Assembly: GCF_031885415.1 (NCBI RefSeq)
Contig: NZ_CP116871.1
Span: forward strand, 3,162,001-3,226,000
Source of the DNA: Microbacterium forte
Lineage (GTDB): Bacteria; Actinomycetota; Actinomycetes; Actinomycetales; Microbacteriaceae
Length of the DNA: 64,000 bases
Reading direction: 5' to 3'
Below the pieces are notes generated by a model, which worked only from the letters and a program-made list of their open reading frames with translations, ran no database searches and was not told the DNA's origin. Numbering within the stretch: the stretch's first letter is position 1; each line of letters begins with the position of its first letter. Positions 56,085 through 64,000 of this stretch are shown here, in pieces. A program made the translations under genes and the position numbers.

Positions 56085-59000
56085 TCAGATCACCTTGCGC
56101 AGCGTGTAGCCGCGGGGCGTGGCGACGAACCCCGCCTCTTGCAACGCGAGGGCGAGCTCGGTGCCGTAGACGCCTTCGCCGTTGACCTTCTCGACCGTGA
56201 GGGTGTCGAGGCGCCGGGCGCGCGCCGTCGCGGCGAGGTCGGATCCCGCGGCTCGCAGCACCTCGGAGTCGTCGGTGAAGCACAGCACCGTGCGTCCGCC
56301 GCGTTCGAGGTAGAGCACGAGTGAACCGTCGACGAGCACCACCAGGCCGCCGGCCTTGCGCCCAGGACGATGCGACACCTCGTCGCGCTTGGGCCACCCG
56401 AGCGCTGCGCCGTAGGGATTGGCGGGGTCGGTCGCGGCGAGCGTCACGGCCTTGCGCGGGGGCGGGTCGGCGAGCCCCGCGAACGTGCGCAGGCGGTCGA
56501 CGGTGGCGGATGCCGCGAACTGCGCGGCACCCAGCCTCTCGATCACGTAACCGCGTCGGCAGTGCCCCGCCTCTTCGAATCCCGCGAGCACCCGGTATGT
56601 CTGGGCGAAGCCGCCCGGCACGCCCTCGGCCTGCACGGCGCCACGGGTGACCACGCCGTAGCGGTCGAGCAGCAGGCCCGCTGTGACGGTCGCCCGCCGA
56701 GCGGCATCCGTGTCGACCGAGGGGAGCAGCGACCAGCGTCCGCCGATCGATGAGGGGCGCGCCGCCGTGCGCGCGAGCGACATGCCCCGGTAGGTGCGGG
56801 TGCGCGGGGCGCGTCGCGTCACGCGGTGAGCCTGCGACCCCCCGGCCAGCAGCGACCGGATCGGGGCGAAGGTGTCGTTGGTCACGCGCCCCGCCCAGGT
56901 CAGCGACCACAGTGCCTCGAGCACGGACTGCTCGTTCTCGGCGCCGGCCATCTCTTTCAGCTGGGCGGCGAAGTACGCCCCGCCTGCCTCGAGTGCGGCG
57001 AGCACCCGGGCCTCGAGTGAATCGGCGGCGATCTCGTCGTCGGGTTCGGGGAGTGTGAAGGGCGCGAGATCGACAGGGTGCAGCGAGACCCACCCGTCTC
57101 GCCCGGGCAGCGTGCCGTGACCCGACCAGATGACCTCTCCCGCGGCCGTGAGCTCGTCGAGCAGGGCGGGGGAGTAGTCCCGCACTCGAGAGGGCAGCAC
57201 GAGCGACTCCCAGGCGCTCGCGGGAATGGGCACCCCGGCGAACTGCTCGATCACGGCGAGCACGCCGTCGAGTCCCTCGACCGGACGACCGAGGTGCTGC
57301 CAGTCGGGCAGGAAGCGCGCATACGCCTCGGGCGACACCGGTTCGACGCTGCCTCGGATCGCGGCGAGCGACCGCATCCGCAGTCGGCGCAGCACCTCGG
57401 TGTCGCACCACTCGGTCTCGTTGCCCGTTCCGGAGGCCTCGGGCAGGAAGTAGCCGCTGGTCAGTCGACCCGAGTGCTCCAGCCTCTGCAGCGTGTGTCG
57501 CGCGACCGCGGCGCCGAGGCCGAAGCGCGTCGCGATGGCATCCGTCGTGAAGGGGCCGTGCGTGCGGGCGTACCGTGCGACGAGATCGCCGAGCGGATCG
57601 GCGAGGGGTTCGAGGAACGCGACGGGGATGCCGGTGGGCAGCGCCGCGCCGAGCGCATCGCGCAGGCGGCCGGCGTCTTCGATCGCGGCGACGCGCGTGG
57701 TTCCGGCGACGGTGACCGGGATCGCGCGGCGCGCGTCGATCAGCGCGGCGAGGTGGTCGGAGGCCGAACCGGTCTCGGGGTCGAGTCGCGCGTCGATCTC
57801 GACCGCATCCATCGGACCCAGCATCCGCAGCAGGTCGGCGACGCCCTCGAGACCTCGCGCACGGCGCTCGGGATCGAGGCGCTGCGCCTCGCGCTCGAAC
57901 TGCGCGATGACGTCGGGGTCGAGCAGCTCGCGGAGCTCGACCGTGCCGAGCAGCTCGCCGAGCAGCGCCGGGTCGACCGAGAGGGCGGCCGCCCGACGCT
58001 CGGCCAGCGGCGAATCGCCCTCGTACATGAATGCGCCGACGTAGCCGAAGAGCAGGTCGCGCGCGAACGGCGACGGCTGAGACGGCTGGGTCTCGACGAG
58101 TCTGATGCGTCGGTCGGCGATCGACACCGCGAGCGTGCGCAGCGACGGCAGGTCGTAGACGTCCTGCAGCACCTCGCGCAGGGTCTCCAGGATCACCGGG
58201 AATGTCGGATGCCGGCGGGCGACTTCGAGCAGCTGCGCCGAGCGCTGTCGCTGCTGCCACAGCGGAGTGCGCTTGTTCGGGTTCATCCGCGGCATCAGCA
58301 GGGCGCGGGCGGCGCACTCGCGGAAGCGGGAGGCGAACAGCGCGGATCCGCCGACCTCCTGCGTGACCAGCTGCTCGAGCTCGTCGGGGTCGAACACGAA
58401 GAGCTCGGCGCCGGGAGGCTCGGCCTCGGCATCCGGAATGCGCACGATGATGCCGTCGTCGCTCGCGACCGCCGAGCCCTCGACTCCGAGGCGCTCGCGG
58501 ATCCGGGCGTTGATCGCCAGAGCCCACGGCGCATGGACCTTCATGCCGTAGGGGGAGTGAAGGATGACCCGCCAGTCGCCGACCTCGTCGCGCCCGCGCT
58601 CGACCGTGAGGGTGCGGTCGGTCGGCAGGGTGCCCGTCGCCTCGCGCTGCTCGGTGAGGTGCGCCATCAGGTTCATCCTGGCCTGCTCGTCGAGACCGGC
58701 GTCGATCAGGCGCTGAGCGGCCTTCTCGGGAGTGGCCGCCGACACCTCGCGGGAGAACCTGCCGAGCGCCTCGCCGAGTTCGAACGGGCGGCCGATTCCG
58801 TCGCCGTGCCAGAACGGCACCTTGCCCGGCTGGCCGTATGCGGGAATCACGTTGACGCGGTCATGCGTGATCTCGGCGATGCGCCAGCTCGTCGTGCCGA
58901 GCGTGAACACATCGCCGACGCGTGACTCGTAGACCATCTCCTCATCGAGCTCGCCGACGCGGGCACCGGTCGACTCGCCGGCGACGAAGACGCCGAAGAG

Positions 59001-60659
59001 TCCGCGGTCGGGGATCGTGCCGCCGCTGGTGACGGCGATGCGCTGGGCGCCGGGACGCCCGGTCAGCGTGCCGGCGTCTCGGTCCCACACCAGGCGAGGG
59101 CGCAGCTCGGCGAACTCGTCGGAGGGGTAGCGTCCGGCGAGCAGGTCGAGCGTCGCCTCGTAGGCCGACCGCGGCAGGGACTGGAACGGCGCCGAGCGAC
59201 GCACAATCTCGAACCACTCCTCGACGCTGATCTCGCCGAGGGCGCTCGCCGCGACCGTCTGCTGCGCGAGGATGTCGAGCGGGTTGCGCGGCACCTGGAT
59301 CGCCTCGATCTTGCCGGCCAGCATCCGCTCGGTGACGATCGCGGTGTGCAGTACGTCGCCCCGGTGCTTGGGGAACAGCGCCGCACGGCTGATCTCGCCG
59401 ACCTGGTGGCCGGCGCGACCGACTCGCTGCAGCCCGGAGGCTGCCGAGGGCGGCGCCTCGACCTGGATCACCAGGTCGACCGCGCCCATGTCGATGCCGA
59501 GCTCGAGGCTGCTCGTCGCGACGACGCAGCGAAGGACGCCGGACTTCAGCTCCTCCTCGACCTGTGCCCGCTGCTCTTTCGAGACCGAGCCGTGGTGTGC
59601 CTTGGCGAGCACGGGGTCGGCGCCGGCTGTCGCACCCGCCTGCGCCATCATGGCCGCGGGCACCGACGCCTCGGGCAGGGCGACGCCGATGCGCTCGGAG
59701 TAGATCTCGTTCAGTCGCCCGGTGAGCCGCTCGGCCAGCCTTCGCGAGTTCGAGAACACGATGGTCGACTTGTTCTGCAGGATGCGGTCGACGATCGCCT
59801 CCTCCACGTGCGGCCAGACGGAGCCGGTGACCTCGGTGTATTCCGCATCGGCGGCATCGCCGGCATCCTTCGGCGCCCCGGGAGGCGGCGGCGGATTGGT
59901 CATGTCGTCCATCGGGACGACCACGCCCAGCTCGAACGTCTTCGATGCGGGCGGGGCGACGATCTCGACGGGGGCGGCGCCGCCGAGGAACCGTGCGACC
60001 TCGTCGATAGGGCGCACGGTCGCCGACAGTCCGATGCGCTGGGCCGGCTCGTCATGGCCATGAGTGCGGCGCAGCGCGTCGAGACGCTCGAGGCTCACCG
60101 CGAGGTGTGCTCCGCGTTTGGTCGCGGCGACCGCGTGCACCTCGTCGATGATCACCGTGTGCACGTCGCGCAGAGTCTCGCCGGCGCGGCTGGTGAGCAT
60201 GAGGTAGAGCGACTCGGGGGTGGTGATGAGGATGTCCGGAGGATCGGAGACCAGCTTGCGGCGGTCGCTCGACGTCGTGTCGCCCGAGCGCACGCCGACG
60301 GTCACGGAGGGGGCCTCGACGCCGAGGCGCCTGGCCGACTGCCCGATGCCGATGAGCGGGGAGCGCAGGTTGCGCTCGACATCGACGCCGAGAGCCTTCA
60401 GCGGCGAGATGTAGAGGATGCGCGTGCGCGAGCCGTCTCTGGCCCTGGCGGGCTGCTCGGTGCGCTCGCGGAACACGCTGTCGATCGCCCAGAGGAAGGC
60501 CGAGAGGGTCTTGCCCGACCCGGTTGGAGCCACCACGAGCGCGTGCTTGCCGGCTGAGATGGCATTCCACGCACCTGCCTGCGCAGGAGTGGGTTCGGGA
60601 AACGCACCCCTGAACCAGTCTTGCGTGGCAGGAGTGAAGCGGTCGAGCACGTCACCCAT
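56085..60659 (-). CDS. lhr: ATP-dependent helicase Lhr (large, full-length)
   Basis: About 1524 residues, the size of full-length actinobacterial Lhr. The superfamily-2 core has Walker A 'VVAPTGSGKT' (42-51), DEVH box 'TVIIDEVHAVAATKRGAHLAVSLERLDALR', 'LSATVRP', 'IVFSNSRRLAERLTGRLNE' and motif VI 'GLQRVGRAGHQVGE'. It is followed by winged-helix and Lhr core domains and a long C-terminal region ('AARPSSIGGRWSLLPSV', 'LVVLVDGSLVLYLERGGRTVLCF'). Lhr is a 3'-to-5' DNA/RNA translocase used in DNA repair. Either the ATG at 60659 or one at 60719 could be the start; no clear ribosome site was seen. EI24 and Nei2-type genes follow. Confidence 0.95.
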   Translation of the reverse strand: MGDVLDRFTPATQDWFRGAFPEPTPAQAGAWNAISAGKHALVVAPTGSGKTLSAFLWAIDSVFRERTEQPARARDGSRTRILYISPLKALGVDVERNLRSPLIGIGQSARRLGVEAPSVTVGVRSGDTTSSDRRKLVSDPPDILITTPESLYLMLTSRAGETLRDVHTVIIDEVHAVAATKRGAHLAVSLERLDALRRTHGHDEPAQRIGLSATVRPIDEVARFLGGAAPVEIVAPPASKTFELGVVVPMDDMTNPPPPPGAPKDAGDAADAEYTEVTGSVWPHVEEAIVDRILQNKSTIVFSNSRRLAERLTGRLNEIYSERIGVALPEASVPAAMMAQAGATAGADPVLAKAHHGSVSKEQRAQVEEELKSGVLRCVVATSSLELGIDMGAVDLVIQVEAPPSAASGLQRVGRAGHQVGEISRAALFPKHRGDVLHTAIVTERMLAGKIEAIQVPRNPLDILAQQTVAASALGEISVEEWFEIVRRSAPFQSLPRSAYEATLDLLAGRYPSDEFAELRPRLVWDRDAGTLTGRPGAQRIAVTSGGTIPDRGLFGVFVAGESTGARVGELDEEMVYESRVGDVFTLGTTSWRIAEITHDRVNVIPAYGQPGKVPFWHGDGIGRPFELGEALGRFSREVSAATPEKAAQRLIDAGLDEQARMNLMAHLTEQREATGTLPTDRTLTVERGRDEVGDWRVILHSPYGMKVHAPWALAINARIRERLGVEGSAVASDDGIIVRIPDAEAEPPGAELFVFDPDELEQLVTQEVGGSALFASRFRECAARALLMPRMNPNKRTPLWQQRQRSAQLLEVARRHPTFPVILETLREVLQDVYDLPSLRTLAVSIADRRIRLVETQPSQPSPFARDLLFGYVGAFMYEGDSPLAERRAAALSVDPALLGELLGTVELRELLDPDVIAQFEREAQRLDPERRARGLEGVADLLRMLGPMDAVEIDARLDPETGSASDHLAALIDARRAIPVTVAGTTRVAAIEDAGRLRDALGAALPTGIPVAFLEPLADPLGDLVARYARTHGPFTTDAIATRFGLGAAVARHTLQRLEHSGRLTSGYFLPEASGTGNETEWCDTEVLRRLRMRSLAAIRGSVEPVSPEAYARFLPDWQHLGRPVEGLDGVLAVIEQFAGVPIPASAWESLVLPSRVRDYSPALLDELTAAGEVIWSGHGTLPGRDGWVSLHPVDLAPFTLPEPDDEIAADSLEARVLAALEAGGAYFAAQLKEMAGAENEQSVLEALWSLTWAGRVTNDTFAPIRSLLAGGSQAHRVTRRAPRTRTYRGMSLARTAARPSSIGGRWSLLPSVDTDAARRATVTAGLLLDRYGVVTRGAVQAEGVPGGFAQTYRVLAGFEEAGHCRRGYVIERLGAAQFAASATVDRLRTFAGLADPPPRKAVTLAATDPANPYGAALGWPKRDEVSHRPGRKAGGLVVLVDGSLVLYLERGGRTVLCFTDDSEVLRAAGSDLAATARARRLDTLTVEKVNGEGVYGTELALALQEAGFVATPRGYTLRKVI

Positions 60660-60770
60660 CAGTCCATCATCACCCGTGCCACCGACATCGGGGCGGCCGT
60701 TGTCCCCAGAGACGACCATGCGGTAGGCGTGATCCGAGGTGGCGCCCGCCCGCCGGCGGGCGCCACCTCG

Positions 60771-62462
60771 TCAGAGCGCCTCGTGCAGCGCGCCCTCGGC
60801 GTCGATCTCGAGCGTGAGCCCCAGGTCGAGACGGGCGAGGAACGCGTCGTCGTGACTCACGACCAGCACCGCCCCGCGGTAGGCCCGCAGCGCCTCGACG
60901 AGCTGGTCGACGGTGTCGATGTCGAGGTTGTTCGTGGGCTCGTCGAGCACCACGAGGTGCGGTGCGGGATCCGAGAGCAGCAGCCTGGCCAGCGCCACCC
61001 TGAATCGTTCGCCGCCAGACAGGGCGGCGACAGGGCGCTCGGCCGTGGCTCCTCGGATGAGGAACCTGGCGAGACGGTTGCGCAGCTCCTTCTCGGGCAC
61101 CTGCGACGCGGCGTCCGCGATGTTCTCGAACACAGACCGGTTCTCGTCGAGCCCGTCGATCCGCTGCGGCAGGTAGCCGATGCGGTCGGTGAGCGCCGTC
61201 GCCGTCAGCGCCGGCCGTTCCGTATTCAGCAGGGATTCCTCCGGCTGGGCGGTAGAGCCGTCATCCGGACCGACCGTCGGCATCGGTGACTCGCCGACGC
61301 CGCCGCCGACCCCGGCTCCGGCCACCAACCGCTCGAGCAGCGTCGTCTTTCCGGCGCCGTTGCGCCCGATCAGGGCGACGCGGTCGGGGCCCTGGACGAT
61401 CCACGACCGCTCGCCGTCGCCGATCATGGCGATGCGCCGCGAGCGCGACACCTGGGGGTCGGGAAGCTCGATCTTCATCGACGCATCCGAGCGCAGACGG
61501 CGCCCCGCCTCATCGAGCGCGGTGCGAGCGGCATCCTCCTTCGCGCCGACCTCGGTGCGCAGCTTTCCCGCTGACACCTCCGCGGCCATCTTGCGACCGT
61601 GCGCGATGATCTTCGGCACGCGCTTCTCGATCTCCGCCTTCTTCGCCGTGCGCGACCGGTGCGCGAGCTTGACCTCGGCCTCGATGCGCTGACGCTTCTC
61701 CTTGCGGAACTCCTGCTTCGCCGTGACCTCTGCCTGCCTGGCGGCCTCCTGCTCGGCATCCAGCCAGGCTCGCCATTCGGAGTACGGGCCCCCGAACACG
61801 CTCAGCGTCTGGGCGTAGAGCTCGGCGGTGTCGTCCATCAGCTCGAGCAGCGAGAGATCGTGGCTGACCACGATGAGCGTGCCCGTCCACGATCTGACCA
61901 TGGCCGCCAGCTTCGCGCGGGCGTCCCGATCGAGATTGTTGGTCGGCTCATCGAACAGGGTGATCGGTGCACGCCGCAGACGGATGCCGGCGATCGCGAC
62001 CAGCACCGCCTCACCGCCCGACAACTCGCCGACACGTCGGTCGAGGAACTCGGGGGCGAGGCCCGCCTCGGCCAGGGACTGCTCGGCTCGTGCCTCGATG
62101 TCCCACTCGTCGCCGACCGCGTCGAAGTGCGCCTGGTCGACATCGCCCGCGCTGATCGCTCGGACGGCATCGAGGGCTTCGGCGACTCCGAGCAGCTCGG
62201 ACACCCGGCGGTCGACGTCGAGCGTGAGCTGCTGCGGCAGGTACGCGACCTCGCCAGTCGTGGTGAGGGATCCGGTCGTGGGACTCAGCTCGCCCGCCAT
62301 GAGGCGGAGCAGTGTCGACTTGCCGGCGCCGTTGCGGCCGACCAGCCCGGTGCGACCGGAGCCGAACGATCCCGAGACCGAGTCGAGCGCGGTGGTGCCG
62401 TCCGGCCAGGTGAAGGTGAGTCGGTCGAGGGTGACCGACGCGTGGAGGGTGGGTACTGACAT
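60771..62462 (-). CDS. ABC-F family ATP-binding protein
   Basis: 563 residues. Two ABC domains: Walker A '[21 protein letters not shown]' and '[20 protein letters not shown]', signatures '[16 protein letters not shown]' and '[16 protein letters not shown]', Walker B '[15 protein letters not shown]' and '[15 protein letters not shown]'. They are joined by a charged coiled-coil linker ('[31 protein letters not shown]') typical of ribosome-acting ABC-F proteins. There is no membrane domain. The family includes antibiotic-resistance proteins that push drugs off the ribosome and housekeeping translation factors; which applies is not decided. A long leader and a promoter with direct repeats precede it. 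Confidence 0.94.
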   Translation of the reverse strand: MSVPTLHASVTLDRLTFTWPDGTTALDSVSGSFGSGRTGLVGRNGAGKSTLLRLMAGELSPTTGSLTTTGEVAYLPQQLTLDVDRRVSELLGVAEALDAVRAISAGDVDQAHFDAVGDEWDIEARAEQSLAEAGLAPEFLDRRVGELSGGEAVLVAIAGIRLRRAPITLFDEPTNNLDRDARAKLAAMVRSWTGTLIVVSHDLSLLELMDDTAELYAQTLSVFGGPYSEWRAWLDAEQEAARQAEVTAKQEFRKEKRQRIEAEVKLAHRSRTAKKAEIEKRVPKIIAHGRKMAAEVSAGKLRTEVGAKEDAARTALDEAGRRLRSDASMKIELPDPQVSRSRRIAMIGDGERSWIVQGPDRVALIGRNGAGKTTLLERLVAGAGVGGGVGESPMPTVGPDDGSTAQPEESLLNTERPALTATALTDRIGYLPQRIDGLDENRSVFENIADAASQVPEKELRNRLARFLIRGATAERPVAALSGGERFRVALARLLLSDPAPHLVVLDEPTNNLDIDTVDQLVEALRAYRGAVLVVSHDDAFLARLDLGLTLEIDAEGALHEAL

Positions 62463-62655
62463 GGTGTCTCCTGACGAGTGCGAGGGTGCACTGACACCGG
62501 TCGCCCGAGGGCCCGTCTGAGCGGGGCGCTGTCGGAGGACAGCGGGCGTGGTCTGCCGTGGAGTCGGCGATCGTCGGGTCAGCGCGCGGAAAGGTGAGCG
62601 CGGAGGCGACGGATCAGATCAAAGGACTTCCAGACACGGCGGACAGGACTCCACG

Positions 62656-62704
62656 ACGATACCCGGGCGTGTCGGACTTTCGCAACCCCGGGCGTGTCGC
62701 ACTT
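62656..62704 (-). promoter_or_regulatory. Putative ABC-F promoter with 18-bp direct repeats
   Basis: Reading leftward, TTGCGA (62680-62685) and TATCGT (62656-62661) are 18 bases apart. The repeat AAGTSCGACACGCCCGGG occurs once in the spacer (62662-62679) and once just upstream of the -35 (62687-62704), period 25 bp, suggesting binding of a dimeric regulator. Transcription would leave a leader of about 190 bases containing the CGCTGTC/GACAGCG hairpin (62527-62544). Confidence 0.5.
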
Positions 62705-62718
62705 GCGGACAGGCTCGA

Positions 62719-63375
62719 TCAGGCCTTGGCGGCCCGCTCCAGCCATTTCGTGAGGAAGACGTGCACATCGCGGAGCTCTTCCTCCGAGATGCTGTGCGTG
62801 AGTCCGGTGTAGACCCGCCCTGACAGCTCGGAGTGCGAGGGCAGCCACTCTGCGGTGTGGGCGACCAGCGCCTCGGGGATCACCTGGTCGTTCGTGCCTC
62901 GGCCCCAGAAGACGTGCGGTCGCGACTCGGTCAGCGCTTCGTCACCCGGAAGCTCGCCGGCCGCGGCGTAGCCGCTGAGCGCCACCACGGTGTCGATGCT
63001 CTGCGGGGCGAGGCGCATGGCCTGGAGCGCGACGGCGGCGCCCTGCGAGAAGCCGAGGAGAGCCACCGCAGGAGCATCCTCCCGAGCATCGTCGAGCCAG
63101 CGCAGGAATGCCTCTGCCGCCAGCGTCACCGACGCGGCGCTGCGGCCGTCGAGGCCCTCGATGGCATACCAGGAGCGCCCCGGCATCGGCCACGGGGGTG
63201 CGAGCGGGGCGGCGACGGATGCCACGGCGATGCCCTCGGGCAGATACGGCACCAAGCCGAACAGGTCGTGCTCGTCGGCGCCGTATCCGTGCAGCAGCAC
63301 CAGCAGCGGCATCCCCGCGCGGTCTTCGGTCGACCAGCGCGTGAGGAGCCCGTCGATCATCAGTTCTTCGCTCAC
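62719..63375 (-). CDS. Phospholipase/carboxylesterase family hydrolase
   Basis: 218 residues. Alpha/beta hydrolase of the acyl-protein-thioesterase-like group: 'LLVLLHGYGADEHDLFGLVPYLPEGI', nucleophile Ser in 'VALLGFSQGAAVALQAM', Asp in 'FWGRGTNDQVIPEA' and His in 'YTGLTHSISEEEL'. It should hydrolyse short acyl esters or carboxylesters in the cytoplasm. It is 14 bp from the promoter region of the ABC-F gene, transcribed in the same direction, and divergent from the NUDIX gene. Confidence 0.92.
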   Translation of the reverse strand: MSEELMIDGLLTRWSTEDRAGMPLLVLLHGYGADEHDLFGLVPYLPEGIAVASVAAPLAPPWPMPGRSWYAIEGLDGRSAASVTLAAEAFLRWLDDAREDAPAVALLGFSQGAAVALQAMRLAPQSIDTVVALSGYAAAGELPGDEALTESRPHVFWGRGTNDQVIPEALVAHTAEWLPSHSELSGRVYTGLTHSISEEELRDVHVFLTKWLERAAKA

Positions 63376-63488
63376 CCGTCCATCCTGCCAGCGCCCTCTG
63401 ACACGCGCAGGCGCTGATCGTCGGATCGTATGCCGGTCGTGGCCGCAAGTCGATGTTCAGGCGAGGATGCGGCTGGTAGAAAGGAGAC

Positions 63489-64000
63489 ATGTCCGTCCGC
63501 ACACCTGATCCCGATCCCGAGCCCGACGACGGCCTCGAGGGTTTCGGCTCCGCACAGCCTTCGCGCGACTCCAATCCGGGGTGGTTGAGCGAATACGAGC
63601 TCGCAGAGGCGAGACGCCACCTGCCGATGCTCTACGTCGAGGCGATCCCGGTGCGCACCGACGGTTCAGGCCAGGTGACCGAGATCGGCATCCTGCTGCG
63701 GTCGACCCCCATGGGCGAGATGACGCGCACGATCGTCTCGGGTCGAGTCCGGTTCGGCGAGACGATCCGCGATGCGCTGTTCCGCCACGTCGAGAACGAC
63801 CTGGGCCCGATGGCGTTCCCGCTGCTTCCGCCCCAGCCACTGCCGTTCACGGTCGCCGAGTACTTCCCGATCCCGGGGGTCAGCGCCTACCACGATGACC
63901 GTCAGCACGCCGTCTCGCTCGCGTTCGTGGTGCCGGTCACCGGCACGTGCGAGCCGCGACAGGACGCGCTCGAGGTCACGTGGTTCTCGCCGGAGGCGGC
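63489..64000 (+). CDS. NUDIX hydrolase family protein (DUF4916 type), 3' end outside window
   Basis: The first 170 codons are present and the gene runs off the right edge. 'NPGWLSEYELAEARRHLPMLYVEAIPVRTDGSGQVTEIGILLRSTPMGEMTRTIVSGRVRFGETIRDALFRHVENDLGPMAFPLLP' over two segments matches the actinobacterial NUDIX-fold DUF4916 proteins, in which the Nudix box is degenerate: 'GRVRFGETIRDALFRHVENDLG' lacks the usual REUXEE Glu pair. The N-terminus is Asp/Pro-rich. AAGGAGAC precedes the ATG. The activity is uncertain because metal-binding Glu residues are missing. Confidence 0.85.
   Translation, partial: MSVRTPDPDPEPDDGLEGFGSAQPSRDSNPGWLSEYELAEARRHLPMLYVEAIPVRTDGSGQVTEIGILLRSTPMGEMTRTIVSGRVRFGETIRDALFRHVENDLGPMAFPLLPPQPLPFTVAEYFPIPGVSAYHDDRQHAVSLAFVVPVTGTCEPRQDALEVTWFSPEA

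Noticed and set aside
56047..58527. 826-codon minus-strand open frame within lhr
   Set aside because: It is an Arg-rich alternate-frame shadow of the lhr coding sequence without any recognisable domain.

Overview
The window is GC-rich chromosomal DNA from an actinobacterium, most likely a Microbacterium or close relative (Microbacteriaceae). This rests on the protein families: short DUF7882-, DUF7218- and DUF6412-like proteins, a DUF222/13E12-type HNH protein, an Lhr helicase next to EI24 and Nei2-like genes, frequent GTG starts, and dense 4-bp ATGA/GTGA gene overlaps. No rRNA, tRNA, CRISPR array, insertion sequence or phage gene was seen. The taxon is inferred from gene content only.

Layout. 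0-8.6 kb: anchored envelope proteins, a GH114-like lipoprotein, a DUF899 thioredoxin-like protein, a 14-TM MFS exporter, a YbdK-type ligase, small stress proteins (CsbD), a Met/Cys-rich Csp-type copper protein and an FBP zinc-finger protein. 8.6-15.3 kb: a glycoside-use cluster (GH3 enzyme, two ABC permeases, binding lipoprotein) with a divergent LacI repressor and a palindromic operator. 15.3-19.3 kb: a tryptophan-to-anthranilate operon (TDO, metal amidohydrolase, kynureninase, PaaX regulator) with no classical kynurenine formamidase. 19.3-24.2 kb: agmatine deiminase and an amidase, divergent from a TetR regulator and a PLP decarboxylase. 24.2-30 kb: hydrolases, a second TetR with a nested palindrome, an NCS1 permease with a cysteine hydrolase, and an M18 aminopeptidase.

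30-36.2 kb holds most of the unusual DNA: a ykkC-class riboswitch before an EamA transporter, a hexanucleotide repeat, a homopyrimidine tract, an HNH gene with an Ala-Gly microsatellite, and a divergent two-component system with a 15-codon hydrophobic-peptide ORF in front of the kinase gene. 36.2-43.7 kb is a phosphonate-use cluster: GntR regulator, PhnD-like lipoprotein, PhnC, a double-length PhnE, an FAD oxidoreductase, a PhnX-like hydrolase and an alcohol dehydrogenase. The simplest reading is uptake of an aminoethylphosphonate-type compound, oxidation to phosphonoacetaldehyde, and cleavage of the C-P bond.

43.7-64 kb is mostly housekeeping: PncC, FHA, SDR, RhtA-like exporter, a second YidC, nitronate monooxygenase, PurU, a CPA2 antiporter, a glutamine amidotransferase, a LysR-type effector domain without HTH, Nei2, EI24, Lhr, an ABC-F protein, a carboxylesterase and a NUDIX protein cut by the window end.
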